64,000 bases of DNA from positions 1,633,247-1,697,246 of the forward strand of contig NZ_CP047080.1 of assembly GCF_030408595.1 (NCBI RefSeq), given 5' to 3'. The notes under the pieces were generated by a model. It saw only the letters and a list, made by a program, of their open reading frames with translations. It did not search any database and was not told where the DNA came from. The stretch comes from Corynebacterium canis. GTDB lineage: Bacteria; Actinomycetota; Actinomycetes; Mycobacteriales; Mycobacteriaceae. How positions within the stretch are numbered: position 1 is the stretch's first letter; every line of letters starts with the position of its first letter. The position numbers and the translations under genes were made by a program. Below are positions 38,289-46,870 of this stretch, piece by piece.

Positions 38289-39344
38289 TCAGGCGGCCTT
38301 GCCCGCGCTTTCCATAAGCCTCAAAGCGGTGTTGTAGTTACGCAGCCCCAGCAGATACAAAGCGTCTGTGACCTGCAATAGCTCCGACCCTACGGCATTG
38401 GCGGTTGCCCGAATGAAGCGCGTTCCAAGCCGCGGGAGCATGCTGTTTATACCGTGCCCACCGCCTGCCGCAGCTTCTGCGCTCACGCCGAGCCTATTCG
38501 CCAATGCCTTTACTCCTTCCTGATCGAAACCGTCCGAAACAGAACCACCCCATTTACGGCACAAATACTCTCTAGGTACAAGAAGTTCTGCGGCAAAAGA
38601 ATTACACCACTGCTCTATTTCCGGAGCGCCATCGATTTGTTCTCCAGAAACGCCTGGCTCTCCAAGCAATACATGCCCAAGCTCGTGAGCAAGACTAAAC
38701 ACCTGCCCACTTTTAGTGTCTTTTGTATTGATAAAAATTAGCGCGTAACCGTCCTGTATCAAGGTGAATCCGCGAAACTCTTGCAAATCCAAAGGACGGT
38801 GAGTGTTGTGCTGCACCATTGAGCTGCGCATCACCAAAATACCTTGTTGCTCAATCATTTCCGCAAGCTCAGAAACCGCTCTGTCGCCATAGGAGTACTT
38901 ACCTGGTTCCCACCCAAGCACTTTTCGTATTCTTTGGGCTGATTCTTCTGGGTTGTCATTTATAGTTCGCTGGCCCAACAAGTTAACTCGGGGTATCCCA
39001 GCATCTTCGGCGTATTCCTTATACCAATCAAGTCGTGACTGGCAATCATTGATCACTTGTTCCAACTCTGGGCTGGCATGCGAAACACCTTTACCACCAA
39101 TTGTCCTGAAATCGGGAAGCTTAATGTGAGTTTCAAAAGGGTGCTCAAGCAGAAGGAAGGGAAAAGGAACGTTCGCTGTTTGAGCCAGCTTTTCGGCTTG
39201 CCGCAGCGTCGGTTGATCGGTGCCTGCAATCCAAGATGGCAGCCTGTGAAACCTTGGCTGTTGCGAAAGCTCTTCGACCGTACGGCCGGTCTTTTGCACC
39301 GCCCACTTAAGCACTTCGGGCGCAATTGGAACTCGTGTATTCAA
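38289..39344 (-). CDS. XRE-type regulator with ImmA/IrrE metallopeptidase domain
   Basis: 351 residues from TTG 39344 with GAGGAGG 7 nt upstream. N-terminal HTH-like region: VLKWAVQKTGRTVEELSQQP...LRQAEKLAQTANVPFPFLLL. Middle: Zn-peptidase motif FSLAHELGHVLLGEPG with His220-Glu-x-x-His224, and the downstream Glu in CNSFAAELLVP. C-terminal: RLGTRFIRATANAVGSELLQVTDALYLLGLRNYNTALRLM, typical for the family. The stretch joining these (NRLGVSAEAAAGGGHGIN) looks shorter than usual, suggesting a deletion of some tens of residues. Family members cleave or regulate repressors and toxins, often in mobile elements and stress circuits. Confidence 0.85.
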   Translation of the reverse strand: MNTRVPIAPEVLKWAVQKTGRTVEELSQQPRFHRLPSWIAGTDQPTLRQAEKLAQTANVPFPFLLLEHPFETHIKLPDFRTIGGKGVSHASPELEQVINDCQSRLDWYKEYAEDAGIPRVNLLGQRTINDNPEESAQRIRKVLGWEPGKYSYGDRAVSELAEMIEQQGILVMRSSMVQHNTHRPLDLQEFRGFTLIQDGYALIFINTKDTKSGQVFSLAHELGHVLLGEPGVSGEQIDGAPEIEQWCNSFAAELLVPREYLCRKWGGSVSDGFDQEGVKALANRLGVSAEAAAGGGHGINSMLPRLGTRFIRATANAVGSELLQVTDALYLLGLRNYNTALRLMESAGKAA

Positions 39345-39469
39345 TTTGGCGCCTCCTCAGAAACCTTCAACACAAACGTAATACTTCGTTTCAAGCTTAT
39401 CGACGCCCCCGATACTCACCGCTGGAGCTTACGCTCCGGTGCCGCAGTTGGCTGAGGTTACCTAGCCGC

Positions 39470-39475
39470 TAAACT
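39470..39475 (+). promoter_or_regulatory. -10 hexamer of a leaderless promoter
   Basis: TAAACT ends 6 nt before the ATG at 39482; no ribosome site is present. A hairpin (GGAGC-TTAC-GCTCC) lies upstream at about 39424-39437, in the 137-nt divergent gap. Confidence 0.45.
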
Positions 39476-39481
39476 AAACCC

Positions 39482-40414
39482 ATGGTCGCACCCCGTCATG
39501 CTCTTCTGTTCCTCGGTGTTTCTCTTTGCGCAACATTAGGTTTAGCGGCCTGCACGCAACCAACCTCCTCCCCCACGGATCCAACCACCTCCGCCGCCAA
39601 AACTACTTCTTCGCCGATGACCCCCGCGTTAGACGGCGTGACGGTCTCCAACCTTGTGGATGAAGGAAGCAAATCCGAGGTTCGCGCGGCATTGCTGGCC
39701 GCGGGTGTTTCCGCTGACAGCGCCGATCGTTTCTTTGCCCAGGTTGATTTGTATAACAACACCGTCGCACAAGATTCATTGCTACCAAGCGGTTTCCGCC
39801 CTTATTCCGCCGACTACATTGCCGACTATCCACTAGCCGCAATGTCGGATTTATGGAACCAGCGCTTCCCTGAATTCATCGGCACCAATTGCCGCATTAA
39901 TACATTTTTGCTTACACACGATATTGTGCCGCTCAATTCGCAGCACTCGGCGCCAGACAATTCGATGCTATTTATGGATGAAGATGCCATAGCCCATGCC
40001 CCCACCCAGCTCCTTTCCACCGCTGAGCTGGAGGCGTTTCAGCAGCTCTTTGCCCGAATTGAAACCACAAGTGAACACGACCCAATACAGCATGTCGCTG
40101 ATATTGAGCGGCATTTCCGAGACCTAGAGATTACGTTTACGCATCCAAATATCAAGGTCGTAAGCGTGTTTATTCACGATACTTTGGACACGCCAGCGCA
40201 CTTATTTATCGGCCATATTGGGGTTGCCGTGCCCTACAATGACGGCGTTTTGTTCGTCGAAAAGTTGGCGTTCGACGAGCCATACCAAGCGTTAACATTC
40301 CGCGATTACGACCAGCTCAGCGCCTATCTGCGTTTCCTTTACGACGACGGTCCGGACCAAGAATATTCCCAACCCGTCATCTTCAGCAATAACGACATCT
40401 TGTCCACCCCATAA
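39482..40414 (+). CDS. Lipoprotein, DUF4300-like
   Basis: 310 residues. A lipoprotein signal peptide ends in the lipobox LGLAAC with Cys24, followed by a Ser/Thr/Pro-rich linker. The mature part is acidic. The pattern ...RFPEFIGTNCRINTFLL...LFMDED...VFIHDTLDTPAHLFIGHIGVAVP...LFVEKLAFDEPYQA resembles DUF4300 lipoproteins of Gram-positive bacteria. I am moderately sure of the family; the function of DUF4300 is unknown. It is extracellular and membrane-anchored. Lower GC than the core genes. Divergent from the ImmA-type gene. Confidence 0.7.
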   Translation: MVAPRHALLFLGVSLCATLGLAACTQPTSSPTDPTTSAAKTTSSPMTPALDGVTVSNLVDEGSKSEVRAALLAAGVSADSADRFFAQVDLYNNTVAQDSLLPSGFRPYSADYIADYPLAAMSDLWNQRFPEFIGTNCRINTFLLTHDIVPLNSQHSAPDNSMLFMDEDAIAHAPTQLLSTAELEAFQQLFARIETTSEHDPIQHVADIERHFRDLEITFTHPNIKVVSVFIHDTLDTPAHLFIGHIGVAVPYNDGVLFVEKLAFDEPYQALTFRDYDQLSAYLRFLYDDGPDQEYSQPVIFSNNDILSTP

Positions 40415-40493
40415 ATAGCTCTCCATTTCCACAGCTATGCGCAGCTGCCCCGTGCCCCCGATTTCCATCGTCCCGCCCGCATCCAGTGCGCAT

Positions 40494-40499
40494 TAGTAT
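40494..40499 (+). promoter_or_regulatory. -10 hexamer that decides the ycaQ-like start
   Basis: TAGTAT ends 7 nt before GTG 40507. An in-frame GTG at 40486 would lie upstream of this promoter, so 40507 is taken as the start of a leaderless mRNA. Confidence 0.5.
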
Positions 40500-40506
40500 C
40501 GCCAAT

Positions 40507-41670
40507 GTGACTAGGTTTTCATTACCAGCGGCGCGCCGGATTGCGCTTGCGGCGCAAGGGTTTCTGGATCCGCAGCCCGACCGAGTGACGAGAAGGCATA
40601 TTGACCGAGTCATGGACAGGGTTGGCGTGGTGCAAGTGGATTCGGTAAATGTGCTGACACGCGCCCACTACCTGCCGTTTTTCTCCCGCCTTGGCGCGTA
40701 CGACACGGCACTGCTCGATGGTATGCGAGATCAACACCCGTGGCCACTGGTCGAATCCTGGGCACATATGGCAAGTCTGATACCCTCATCACGATGGCCA
40801 CTGTTTGAATTCCGGCAAGCGAAGGCAAGACTCGAGGCCTGGGGCGGGCTTGACGACACCTTAAAACAGCACCCCGGCATTATCGAGGCGATCTTGGCCG
40901 AATTCGATCAACATGGGGCGCTCACATCCCGCGAGTGTGAGGCCGGTTTGAAATTGGAGGAAGAGAGACGCAAGGACAATTGGGGTTGGAATTGGAGCTC
41001 CACCAAACTGACAATCGAATACCTGTTTAGGGCGGGAGTTTTGGCGTCTACGGGACGCAATGCCCAATTCGAGCGTGTCTTCGACCTTTCGGAGCGAGTT
41101 ATCCCGGCTGAAACCTATGCCCAACTAGGTGCTATCCCCTTTACGCAAGCGCACATTGAGCTTGTCCGAACGGCGGCGAGAGCGATGGGCGTCGCTACGC
41201 GAGCTAGCTTGCGGGACTACTTTCGTATGACTGGGCAGGAGACGGCTCCCGCGATCGAACATCTGCTTGGCACGGGCGAATTAGAGGCCGTGGAGGTGGC
41301 GGATTTGGGTGAGCATTTTCTGTGGACGGCGGCGCGTAGGCCGCGTAAGGCGGACGTCGTGACGCTGGTAAATCCGTTCGATTCGCTGATTTGGCATCGC
41401 GAACGCACGCAACAATTATTTGGAATGCATTATCGGATTGGGATCTACACGCCGCGGGCACAGCGCACCCACGGCTATTACGTGTTGCCCTTCGTGTTCG
41501 GCGATGAACTAGTCGGTCGGGTCGACCTCAAGGCCGATCGCCGTACTGGAACCTTGCGCGTGCAGCAACTCACGTGGGAGCCCGACGCCCCGCGCACTGC
41601 CCCAGCCGCCTTAGATCACACGCTCGAATCCATGGCCGGTTGGTTGGGCCTTGATGGAGTAAGTAAGTAG
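40507..41670 (+). CDS. YcaQ-type DNA glycosylase (HTH_42 winged-helix family)
   Basis: 387 residues from GTG 40507. The catalytic motif of this superfamily is present as Gln43-Val-Asp45 (GVVQVDSVNVL). The QxD form is that of E. coli YcaQ, in contrast to QxQ of AlkZ. Three tandem winged-helix modules are expected; recognisable pieces are YLPFFSRLGAYDTALLD, WGWNWSSTKLTIEYLFRAGVLAS and VVTLVNPFDSLIWHRERTQQLFGMHYRIGIYTP...LPFVFGDELVGRVDLKADR. These enzymes unhook interstrand crosslinks and excise bulky alkylpurines. The neighbouring ABC-F gene raises the possibility of a small antibiotic/genotoxin-protection pair, which is inference. Confidence 0.87.
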   Translation: MTRFSLPAARRIALAAQGFLDPQPDRVTRRHIDRVMDRVGVVQVDSVNVLTRAHYLPFFSRLGAYDTALLDGMRDQHPWPLVESWAHMASLIPSSRWPLFEFRQAKARLEAWGGLDDTLKQHPGIIEAILAEFDQHGALTSRECEAGLKLEEERRKDNWGWNWSSTKLTIEYLFRAGVLASTGRNAQFERVFDLSERVIPAETYAQLGAIPFTQAHIELVRTAARAMGVATRASLRDYFRMTGQETAPAIEHLLGTGELEAVEVADLGEHFLWTAARRPRKADVVTLVNPFDSLIWHRERTQQLFGMHYRIGIYTPRAQRTHGYYVLPFVFGDELVGRVDLKADRRTGTLRVQQLTWEPDAPRTAPAALDHTLESMAGWLGLDGVSK

Positions 41671-41770
41671 CGGTTTTCGGCCGTGCGTTCGGATGAATGT
41701 GCTGGGAATCCTGCCGCTAAGTCACACGACCAATGTACGATTGACGTTACGCCATTGACTGGTGGCGGGC

Positions 41771-41803
41771 ATGAATGAAAGGGTGGTTCCGGTGTTCAAG
41801 TGA
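41771..41803 (+). CDS. Putative 10-residue leader peptide upstream of ABC-F gene
   Basis: ATG 41771 to TGA 41801-41803 encodes MNERVVPVFK. The last codon and stop lie inside the left arm of the 9-bp stem that covers the ribosome site of the following ABC-F gene. This layout is that of inducible leaders of ribosome-protecting or ribosome-methylating resistance genes. Its own ribosome site is weak (GGTGGCGGGC directly upstream). Confidence 0.5.
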   Translation: MNERVVPVFK

Positions 41804-41859
41804 TCTCCACTCAGCACCGCTGAGACGCGACCAAAGCTTGCTCTACGCTCGGAGATCAC
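41800..41859 (+). promoter_or_regulatory. Translational attenuator hairpin of the ABC-F gene
   Basis: GTGATCTCC (41800-41808) pairs perfectly with GGAGATCAC (41851-41859). The GGAG in the right arm is the ribosome site, 6 nt before ATG 41861. An inner hairpin CTCAGC-ACC-GCTGAG lies at 41810-41824. In the closed form the start region is hidden; a ribosome stalled on the leader codons would open it. Confidence 0.6.
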
Positions 41860-41860
41860 C

Positions 41861-43507
41861 ATGCCCGCAATTGTGCTCGAAAATGTTTCGTTTTCATACG
41901 GCTCCCAAACAATCCTTGACAAAATCAGTATTCACGTTGGAAACGGCGAACGCGCCTTCCTTGTCGGCCCGAACGGAATTGGCAAATCCACGCTATTAAA
42001 GGTTATTGCTGGCGACTTGTCACCTGATTCGGGGCGGATCGCCTCCGGCGTGTCTCATTCGTGCGTCCCTGATCCAGAATCGTTCGGCGGTACTGTAGGC
42101 GAATTCCTTGATGCAGCGCTAGCGTCGTTCAAGAGTCTCAATGCCCGGTTCGAGCAGCTTACCGCAACCCTGGCGGCCGGTGAGGCAGGAATCGAATCTG
42201 AGTACGACCAGGTGCTTACTCAAATGGGAACGCTAGATGTGTGGTCCTTGGACGCTCGTGTGAAAGCAACGCTGAACGGGCTCGGTCTAGCGGAACTCGC
42301 TGAATCGAACGATGAGCGGAACCTTAGCAGCCTATCGCCTGGGCAACGCGCGAGGCTGAAATTGGCCGTATTGCTTGTTGTGCGCCCTGAGGTGCTGATT
42401 CTTGATGAGCCAACGAACCACCTAGATGCCCAGGCCATCGACTTTCTGACCCAGACAATCAAAAACTGGGAAGGGCCGGTGCTCGCCACGAGCCACGACC
42501 GGGCCTTTATCGAAGACACCGCGACCGCAATCTACGATATGGACATCACAGTCTGGGCGGAATTGGCGCGAGCTGAAGGCCAAGAGATCACGGGCGTATA
42601 CAGAAATACCGGGAACTACACTGACTACTTAGCCGCTAAGGCAGCAGCTCAAGAACAACACCGGCAGCTACATGCCATGCAGCAGGAACAAAAACGCCAG
42701 ATACGTGAGCATCGGCACGAGAGCATGAAAATTGCACAGGGCGGGGTTCGCGTAGAAACAGCGGCGGGCATAGAGAAAAAATTCTTCACAGATCGAGCGG
42801 CCGCAACATCTGTGAAACGAACCCGTAATGACGATGTTCGGCTCAAACGCCTGGAACAGCACGAAGTCCGAAAACCCCGTGACTACCAGCTGAAATTCCC
42901 CACCCAAGAACCAAGCTTGGGAACAGGGCTGGCTGTAACTGCGCGCCAAGCGACTGTATACGGCCGGTTGAAGCCAGTGAGTTTCGACCTAGATCAAGGT
43001 GAACACCTGCTGCTGACAGGTAAAAATGGGGCGGGGAAATCAACTTTGCTGAAATGGATTGCCGCTGGCGCTCCACCTGATCACACGAACAGCGACGGGA
43101 CTATTGCTCGCACAGAGCCAATCGGCTTTGTCCCGCAACGCCTCCCTGCCGAATCCGACCCTGGGTTTGATTCAGGTTTCTGGAGCGACGGTATCGGCGC
43201 GCAAGGCAAAGGAATACTGCATCCTTCACTGTGGGCAACCCCGATTTCACAGCTGTCTGCCGGTAATCAACGTCGAGCCCAACTGGCAGTCGCACTCTCC
43301 AGCCACCCTGCTCTCCTAGTGCTCGATGAACCCACGAACTACCTTGACCTCGACACCATGCACGCCCTTGAAGAAGCACTACGCAACTGGCCGGGAACAC
43401 TAATCGTAGCCAGCCACGACCGCTGGCTCATCAAGCACTGGCACGGGCGACACCTCCGGCTCGCAACTTGGAGTACACCGGATACCGCAGAAAGCCACCG
43501 GGCATGA
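41861..43507 (+). CDS. ABC-F ATPase, probable ribosome-protection (antibiotic resistance) type
   Basis: 548 residues. ABC1: FLVGPNGIGKSTLLKVI, LSSLSPGQRARLKLA, VLILDEPTNHLD, ATSHDRAFI. ABC2: LLTGKNGAGKSTLLKWI, ISQLSAGNQRRAQLA, LLVLDEPTNYLD, ASHDRWLI. There are no membrane helices. A linker of about 85 residues, rich in Gln, Arg and Lys, contains the arm and tRNA-contacting loop (EQHRQLHAMQQEQKRQIREHRHESMKIAQGG). The layout resembles actinobacterial macrolide/lincosamide/streptogramin ABC-F factors more than the housekeeping ABC-F at 13.8-15.5 kb. The leader peptide and sequestering hairpin upstream support drug-inducible control. Resistance itself is inferred. The stop overlaps the start of a decayed gene (ATGA). 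Confidence 0.85.
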   Translation: MPAIVLENVSFSYGSQTILDKISIHVGNGERAFLVGPNGIGKSTLLKVIAGDLSPDSGRIASGVSHSCVPDPESFGGTVGEFLDAALASFKSLNARFEQLTATLAAGEAGIESEYDQVLTQMGTLDVWSLDARVKATLNGLGLAELAESNDERNLSSLSPGQRARLKLAVLLVVRPEVLILDEPTNHLDAQAIDFLTQTIKNWEGPVLATSHDRAFIEDTATAIYDMDITVWAELARAEGQEITGVYRNTGNYTDYLAAKAAAQEQHRQLHAMQQEQKRQIREHRHESMKIAQGGVRVETAAGIEKKFFTDRAAATSVKRTRNDDVRLKRLEQHEVRKPRDYQLKFPTQEPSLGTGLAVTARQATVYGRLKPVSFDLDQGEHLLLTGKNGAGKSTLLKWIAAGAPPDHTNSDGTIARTEPIGFVPQRLPAESDPGFDSGFWSDGIGAQGKGILHPSLWATPISQLSAGNQRRAQLAVALSSHPALLVLDEPTNYLDLDTMHALEEALRNWPGTLIVASHDRWLIKHWHGRHLRLATWSTPDTAESHRA

Positions 43508-43858
43508 GCGGGCAACAACTCACGCGTGAGCTCGACGCCGTGCGGGCCGCCTCGTCCGCATTGGGTTAGACGCTCGAATCTTTGACCGGCTTGCTTCCTG
43601 ACTTAGGTCTAACCGTCCACGCCCACACCCTTATACCCAGCGACATCACCGCAATAATCGAACAGGTGCCAAAAGATGAAAAATGGACCTAAGTCAGACC
43701 ACGGAACGGACAATATCAATCTTCGCGAATAATTCTTCTAAGCACAGTTATTGAAGAACCTTCTCGACTTGATATTGCTTTACAGAGGCTGCAGAATGAA
43801 CGTCCAACATCGCCGGATTTACTCACTGTCACTCAAGACCAGTCACAGGAACGCCGCT
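43504..43858 (+). pseudogene. Remnants of one or two short genes after the ABC-F gene
   Basis: ATG 43504 overlaps the ABC-F stop and reads MSGQQLTRELDAVRAASSALG. After an in-frame TAG the same frame continues as TLESLTGLLPDLGLTVHAHTLIPSDITAIIEQVPKDEKWT before TAA. A shifted frame then stays open for about 55 codons (SSRIILLSTVIEEPSRLDIALQRLQ...) up to a stop at 43856-43858. This looks like a translationally coupled cargo gene that has decayed by nonsense and frameshift changes. No family recognised. The remaining 49 nt to the next stop hold nothing evident. Confidence 0.45.
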
Positions 43859-43907
43859 AATAGATCACTAAAGCAGATACACGACACTAATGGTGACAAA
43901 TAGAGTT

Positions 43908-46718
43908 TCATAACTTGTACTTGTCCCTCCTTTTTTTGAACGCCTCGCTACCACCGTCAAGCAATTCAACAACATGTTCACGAATACCTTGCCGTTCGAG
44001 TTCAAATTCAGCGTCTTGAGTACTTGACGAATTTTCCAATGCACCAGAATAATAATCAAAAGTCCGATTGTCAATGTTTTTTCGATCATCACCGTGACGA
44101 TTAGCCACAATCACACACTCTGCATCTGCACCAACCACCAAATTTGCATTATGAGTTACCATAAGAATCTGGCGCCGCGTTTTCTGCTTCTTCAAGAACT
44201 TAACGATCTCAAAATATATTGAGCGGCTGTCAAGGTCATCCTCTGGCTGATCGATCAACAGGGGCCACTCCTCTCCCGCATCACTAAGAATCAAGGTAAG
44301 CGCAAACAAAGACTGTTTACCCGGCGTCATTGTTGACGCTTCAAACCCGCCGATCTTATCGCCATCAAGCGAAGCCCAAAAACGAAGATCCCTACTCTCA
44401 GTTAAAACAGCTTGAGCTACCACTCGTGGCTTCTCAGCTTGTTTAATTTTTAGTACACCCGCCTCAAGCTCCCTAAGGAATCTTTCGACATCGGTGTGGA
44501 CTTCCTCGATAGCGAGTATACTCCCATTTTCCTTCTGAATATATCGATTCTTTGCAGAAAGGTGGAATTTATCCCTGAGTTGATCAAGGGAATCAGCGTC
44601 ATAGCCTGCTTCTACGCCAAAGTTTAAGTTCTCATACCCCTTAACCTCCTCGTTAAACCTCTCGACAAAACCATCCTCAATCCTACTTCGCGCTTCCAGC
44701 TTGGTTTCTATCGATTTAATTGTTTCACAAAGATTAACTTTTATTTTGTGGAACTTTTTCTCCTCATTCTCCCTTGTTGTGAGTATCTTGATTTGGTTAT
44801 CGCGATCACTTTCAAGCTTTACAATCGATGAGTTATTTTCAAATCTTCGAAACAACTCGTTGTTCTCAGAATTCAAGTTCTCTACTTCGTCGGTGTTGTT
44901 CTCAATTCTTTCATTCGCCTGTTGCGATACTTCTTCAAGAAAAGTGACAACTATTTCGTTAACCTCAGACTGCAGCCTTTGCATCAAACCTTCAAACCTT
45001 TTCTGCAGCGAAGGCGAAAAATCTAGATCTAAGCACCTCGAATTCGGCGACACAATGAACATTCCATCCTTCAGCTTTAACCGGCCTGAAGCTGTAATAC
45101 CTTCCGTTAATCCTTCCACCCAAGCCTTTTCGGCGTTAGATGAATTGATCTTTTGATCTAAAGAATCAATGCGATCCTTCACCGTCCGATACATTTCGGC
45201 ATCAACTTCAGAAAGATTAGTGTGTTCTCTAAGCTCACGAATCTGCAAATCAAGCACACGAATCTGATTTTCAATTTCGTTTTTGCCACCGAGTAGACTC
45301 TTCTGCTTCTCTATCGATTTCAGCAGCGTCATGGCGTCGAACCAAGTAGTAACTAAGTGTTCTATATCACCATTGATTTCAGCAATTTGAGACCGAGTTC
45401 TTTCAAACTCCCCATGTAGCAAGGAATTGTTTTTCTCGACGGACGGAAGGATATATTTAGTAACATTAGCTGGCTCGCCACTCAGTTTATTTAGGAAGTT
45501 TTGAGGCACATATATAACACGACCCTCCTCGCTTCCGCCACACCATTCTACCTTGCAATAATCTGAAGGAATGTCCGTCCACTTATAACCAGCCGCTGGA
45601 CCTATTTCTATGCCCGCAGCCTTCTGCTGACTCTCAACCTCTTTATCATCAACGGCATGCGCTATATGCGAAAGAAGCGACGACTTGCCCGATGACCTGC
45701 TGCCGATTATCGCGTTTAGATTTTCATTAAAGACTAGACGTTTTGGAAAAACGTTTTCGTCTTTAAACTCAACAGCTTTGATTACACGATATGAATCTTT
45801 GCGGTCTGGACACAGCTCATCAATCCTGACACGGGTGTCAGGCTCCGCTAAGGTTTGAAGTAAACCTTCCCAGCTCAAATCTGCCTTGATCCAAGTTGTC
45901 TCCCAATGTCGCGACTCATCTTGACCCGTCTTTCCAAGCATTTTTTCGAGACTTTCAAAGTCATGCGCGTCACATCCGCCGAATGTCGGGTGCGGGATAC
46001 TTCCCTCTTCAGAATCGATACGATCCGTCCTTAACCAGTATTCCGCGTCTTTTCCACGGGAGAAAACAGCATGCACGCCAGAATCAATTCTGTCAATCGT
46101 TTCAATTTTACGACGACTCAATTTCGTCTCCCCCGGAGAAAGACCATCGTCACGGCCGGACACAACGATTAGTGCATAGTTTTCAAGATTGAGAGAATCC
46201 GCGCCATCGAAAGAATTCTTAATTGCTTCATGAATACTGTCCAGGGTCGTCACTGCACCCTTCAGCTCTTCAGCAGACCACTCCGAAGTGTCAGCGCAAG
46301 TGTAGCACCTGGAGGCTTGTGAGGGTTTCCTATTCTGCAGCTTTAGTTGGTGCAGCAATCGATCAGCGTCGGATCGTTCGATGTGAGGAGGTAGAATGAG
46401 GTGAATATTCACCGCAGCTCCTTTTTTGTGAACAGCCTGCTCAAGACGTAATTCAAGATTTGGAAAGAAAACTCGACCATTATCGTTTGGATATATTTTA
46501 GTGTACTTTTCCTTGAATGTAAAAAAGGAGTTGAGAGAAAAGTAGTCCGTAATGCCAACTGCAAATACGTCAGATTCATGGATTATTTTACAAAATCGAT
46601 CCCAATCAACTTCACCGGTTTCGGTTTTTTCATAGCGGTTTTCGAGTCTTGTATCAGGGGCATGAACGTGTAGATCCCATTTTCTCCACACGGCCCCCTT
46701 GTCAAGCGCATTTGCCAT
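43908..46718 (-). CDS. PHP-domain/SMC-like AAA ATPase (TrlF-type), probable defence gene
   Basis: 936 residues; ATG 46718 has AAAGGAAAC upstream. N-terminal PHP-like phosphoesterase region with His17-x-His19 (KWDLHVHAPDT) and GGCDAHDF at 247-253. The ATPase has Walker A at about 339-347 (IIGSRSSGKSSLL), a central coiled coil of about 400 residues, a signature-like MTPGKQSLFALTLIL, Walker B PLLIDQPEDDLDSRSIYFEIV and H loop LMVTHNANLVVGAD. This is the layout of TrlF-family proteins, frequent beside type I restriction systems, where an anti-phage role is suspected but not shown here. The gene is strikingly AT-rich compared with the core (heavy use of TTA, ATA and AAA), a sign of transfer. It follows hsdR by 152 nt on the same strand. 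Confidence 0.8.
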   Translation of the reverse strand: MANALDKGAVWRKWDLHVHAPDTRLENRYEKTETGEVDWDRFCKIIHESDVFAVGITDYFSLNSFFTFKEKYTKIYPNDNGRVFFPNLELRLEQAVHKKGAAVNIHLILPPHIERSDADRLLHQLKLQNRKPSQASRCYTCADTSEWSAEELKGAVTTLDSIHEAIKNSFDGADSLNLENYALIVVSGRDDGLSPGETKLSRRKIETIDRIDSGVHAVFSRGKDAEYWLRTDRIDSEEGSIPHPTFGGCDAHDFESLEKMLGKTGQDESRHWETTWIKADLSWEGLLQTLAEPDTRVRIDELCPDRKDSYRVIKAVEFKDENVFPKRLVFNENLNAIIGSRSSGKSSLLSHIAHAVDDKEVESQQKAAGIEIGPAAGYKWTDIPSDYCKVEWCGGSEEGRVIYVPQNFLNKLSGEPANVTKYILPSVEKNNSLLHGEFERTRSQIAEINGDIEHLVTTWFDAMTLLKSIEKQKSLLGGKNEIENQIRVLDLQIRELREHTNLSEVDAEMYRTVKDRIDSLDQKINSSNAEKAWVEGLTEGITASGRLKLKDGMFIVSPNSRCLDLDFSPSLQKRFEGLMQRLQSEVNEIVVTFLEEVSQQANERIENNTDEVENLNSENNELFRRFENNSSIVKLESDRDNQIKILTTRENEEKKFHKIKVNLCETIKSIETKLEARSRIEDGFVERFNEEVKGYENLNFGVEAGYDADSLDQLRDKFHLSAKNRYIQKENGSILAIEEVHTDVERFLRELEAGVLKIKQAEKPRVVAQAVLTESRDLRFWASLDGDKIGGFEASTMTPGKQSLFALTLILSDAGEEWPLLIDQPEDDLDSRSIYFEIVKFLKKQKTRRQILMVTHNANLVVGADAECVIVANRHGDDRKNIDNRTFDYYSGALENSSSTQDAEFELERQGIREHVVELLDGGSEAFKKRRDKYKL

Positions 46719-46870
46719 TATTTGTTTCCTTTCTTAACTAGATCAGCACACAGTATTGTTGACCTGAATTAGCAAGCGCCGCAGTTAATGCTGCCCACAT
46801 CAATTAACAATTCAAAGAGTTTTACAATAACTGAGAATTTGAATGAAGCTCAATTATCCCGTACAGCCTC

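Noticed and set aside
41775-41999. A 74-codon frame starting in the ABC-F leader region
   Set aside because: It overlaps the leader peptide and ABC-F start in a different frame and has no conserved features; the 10-codon leader explains the region better.
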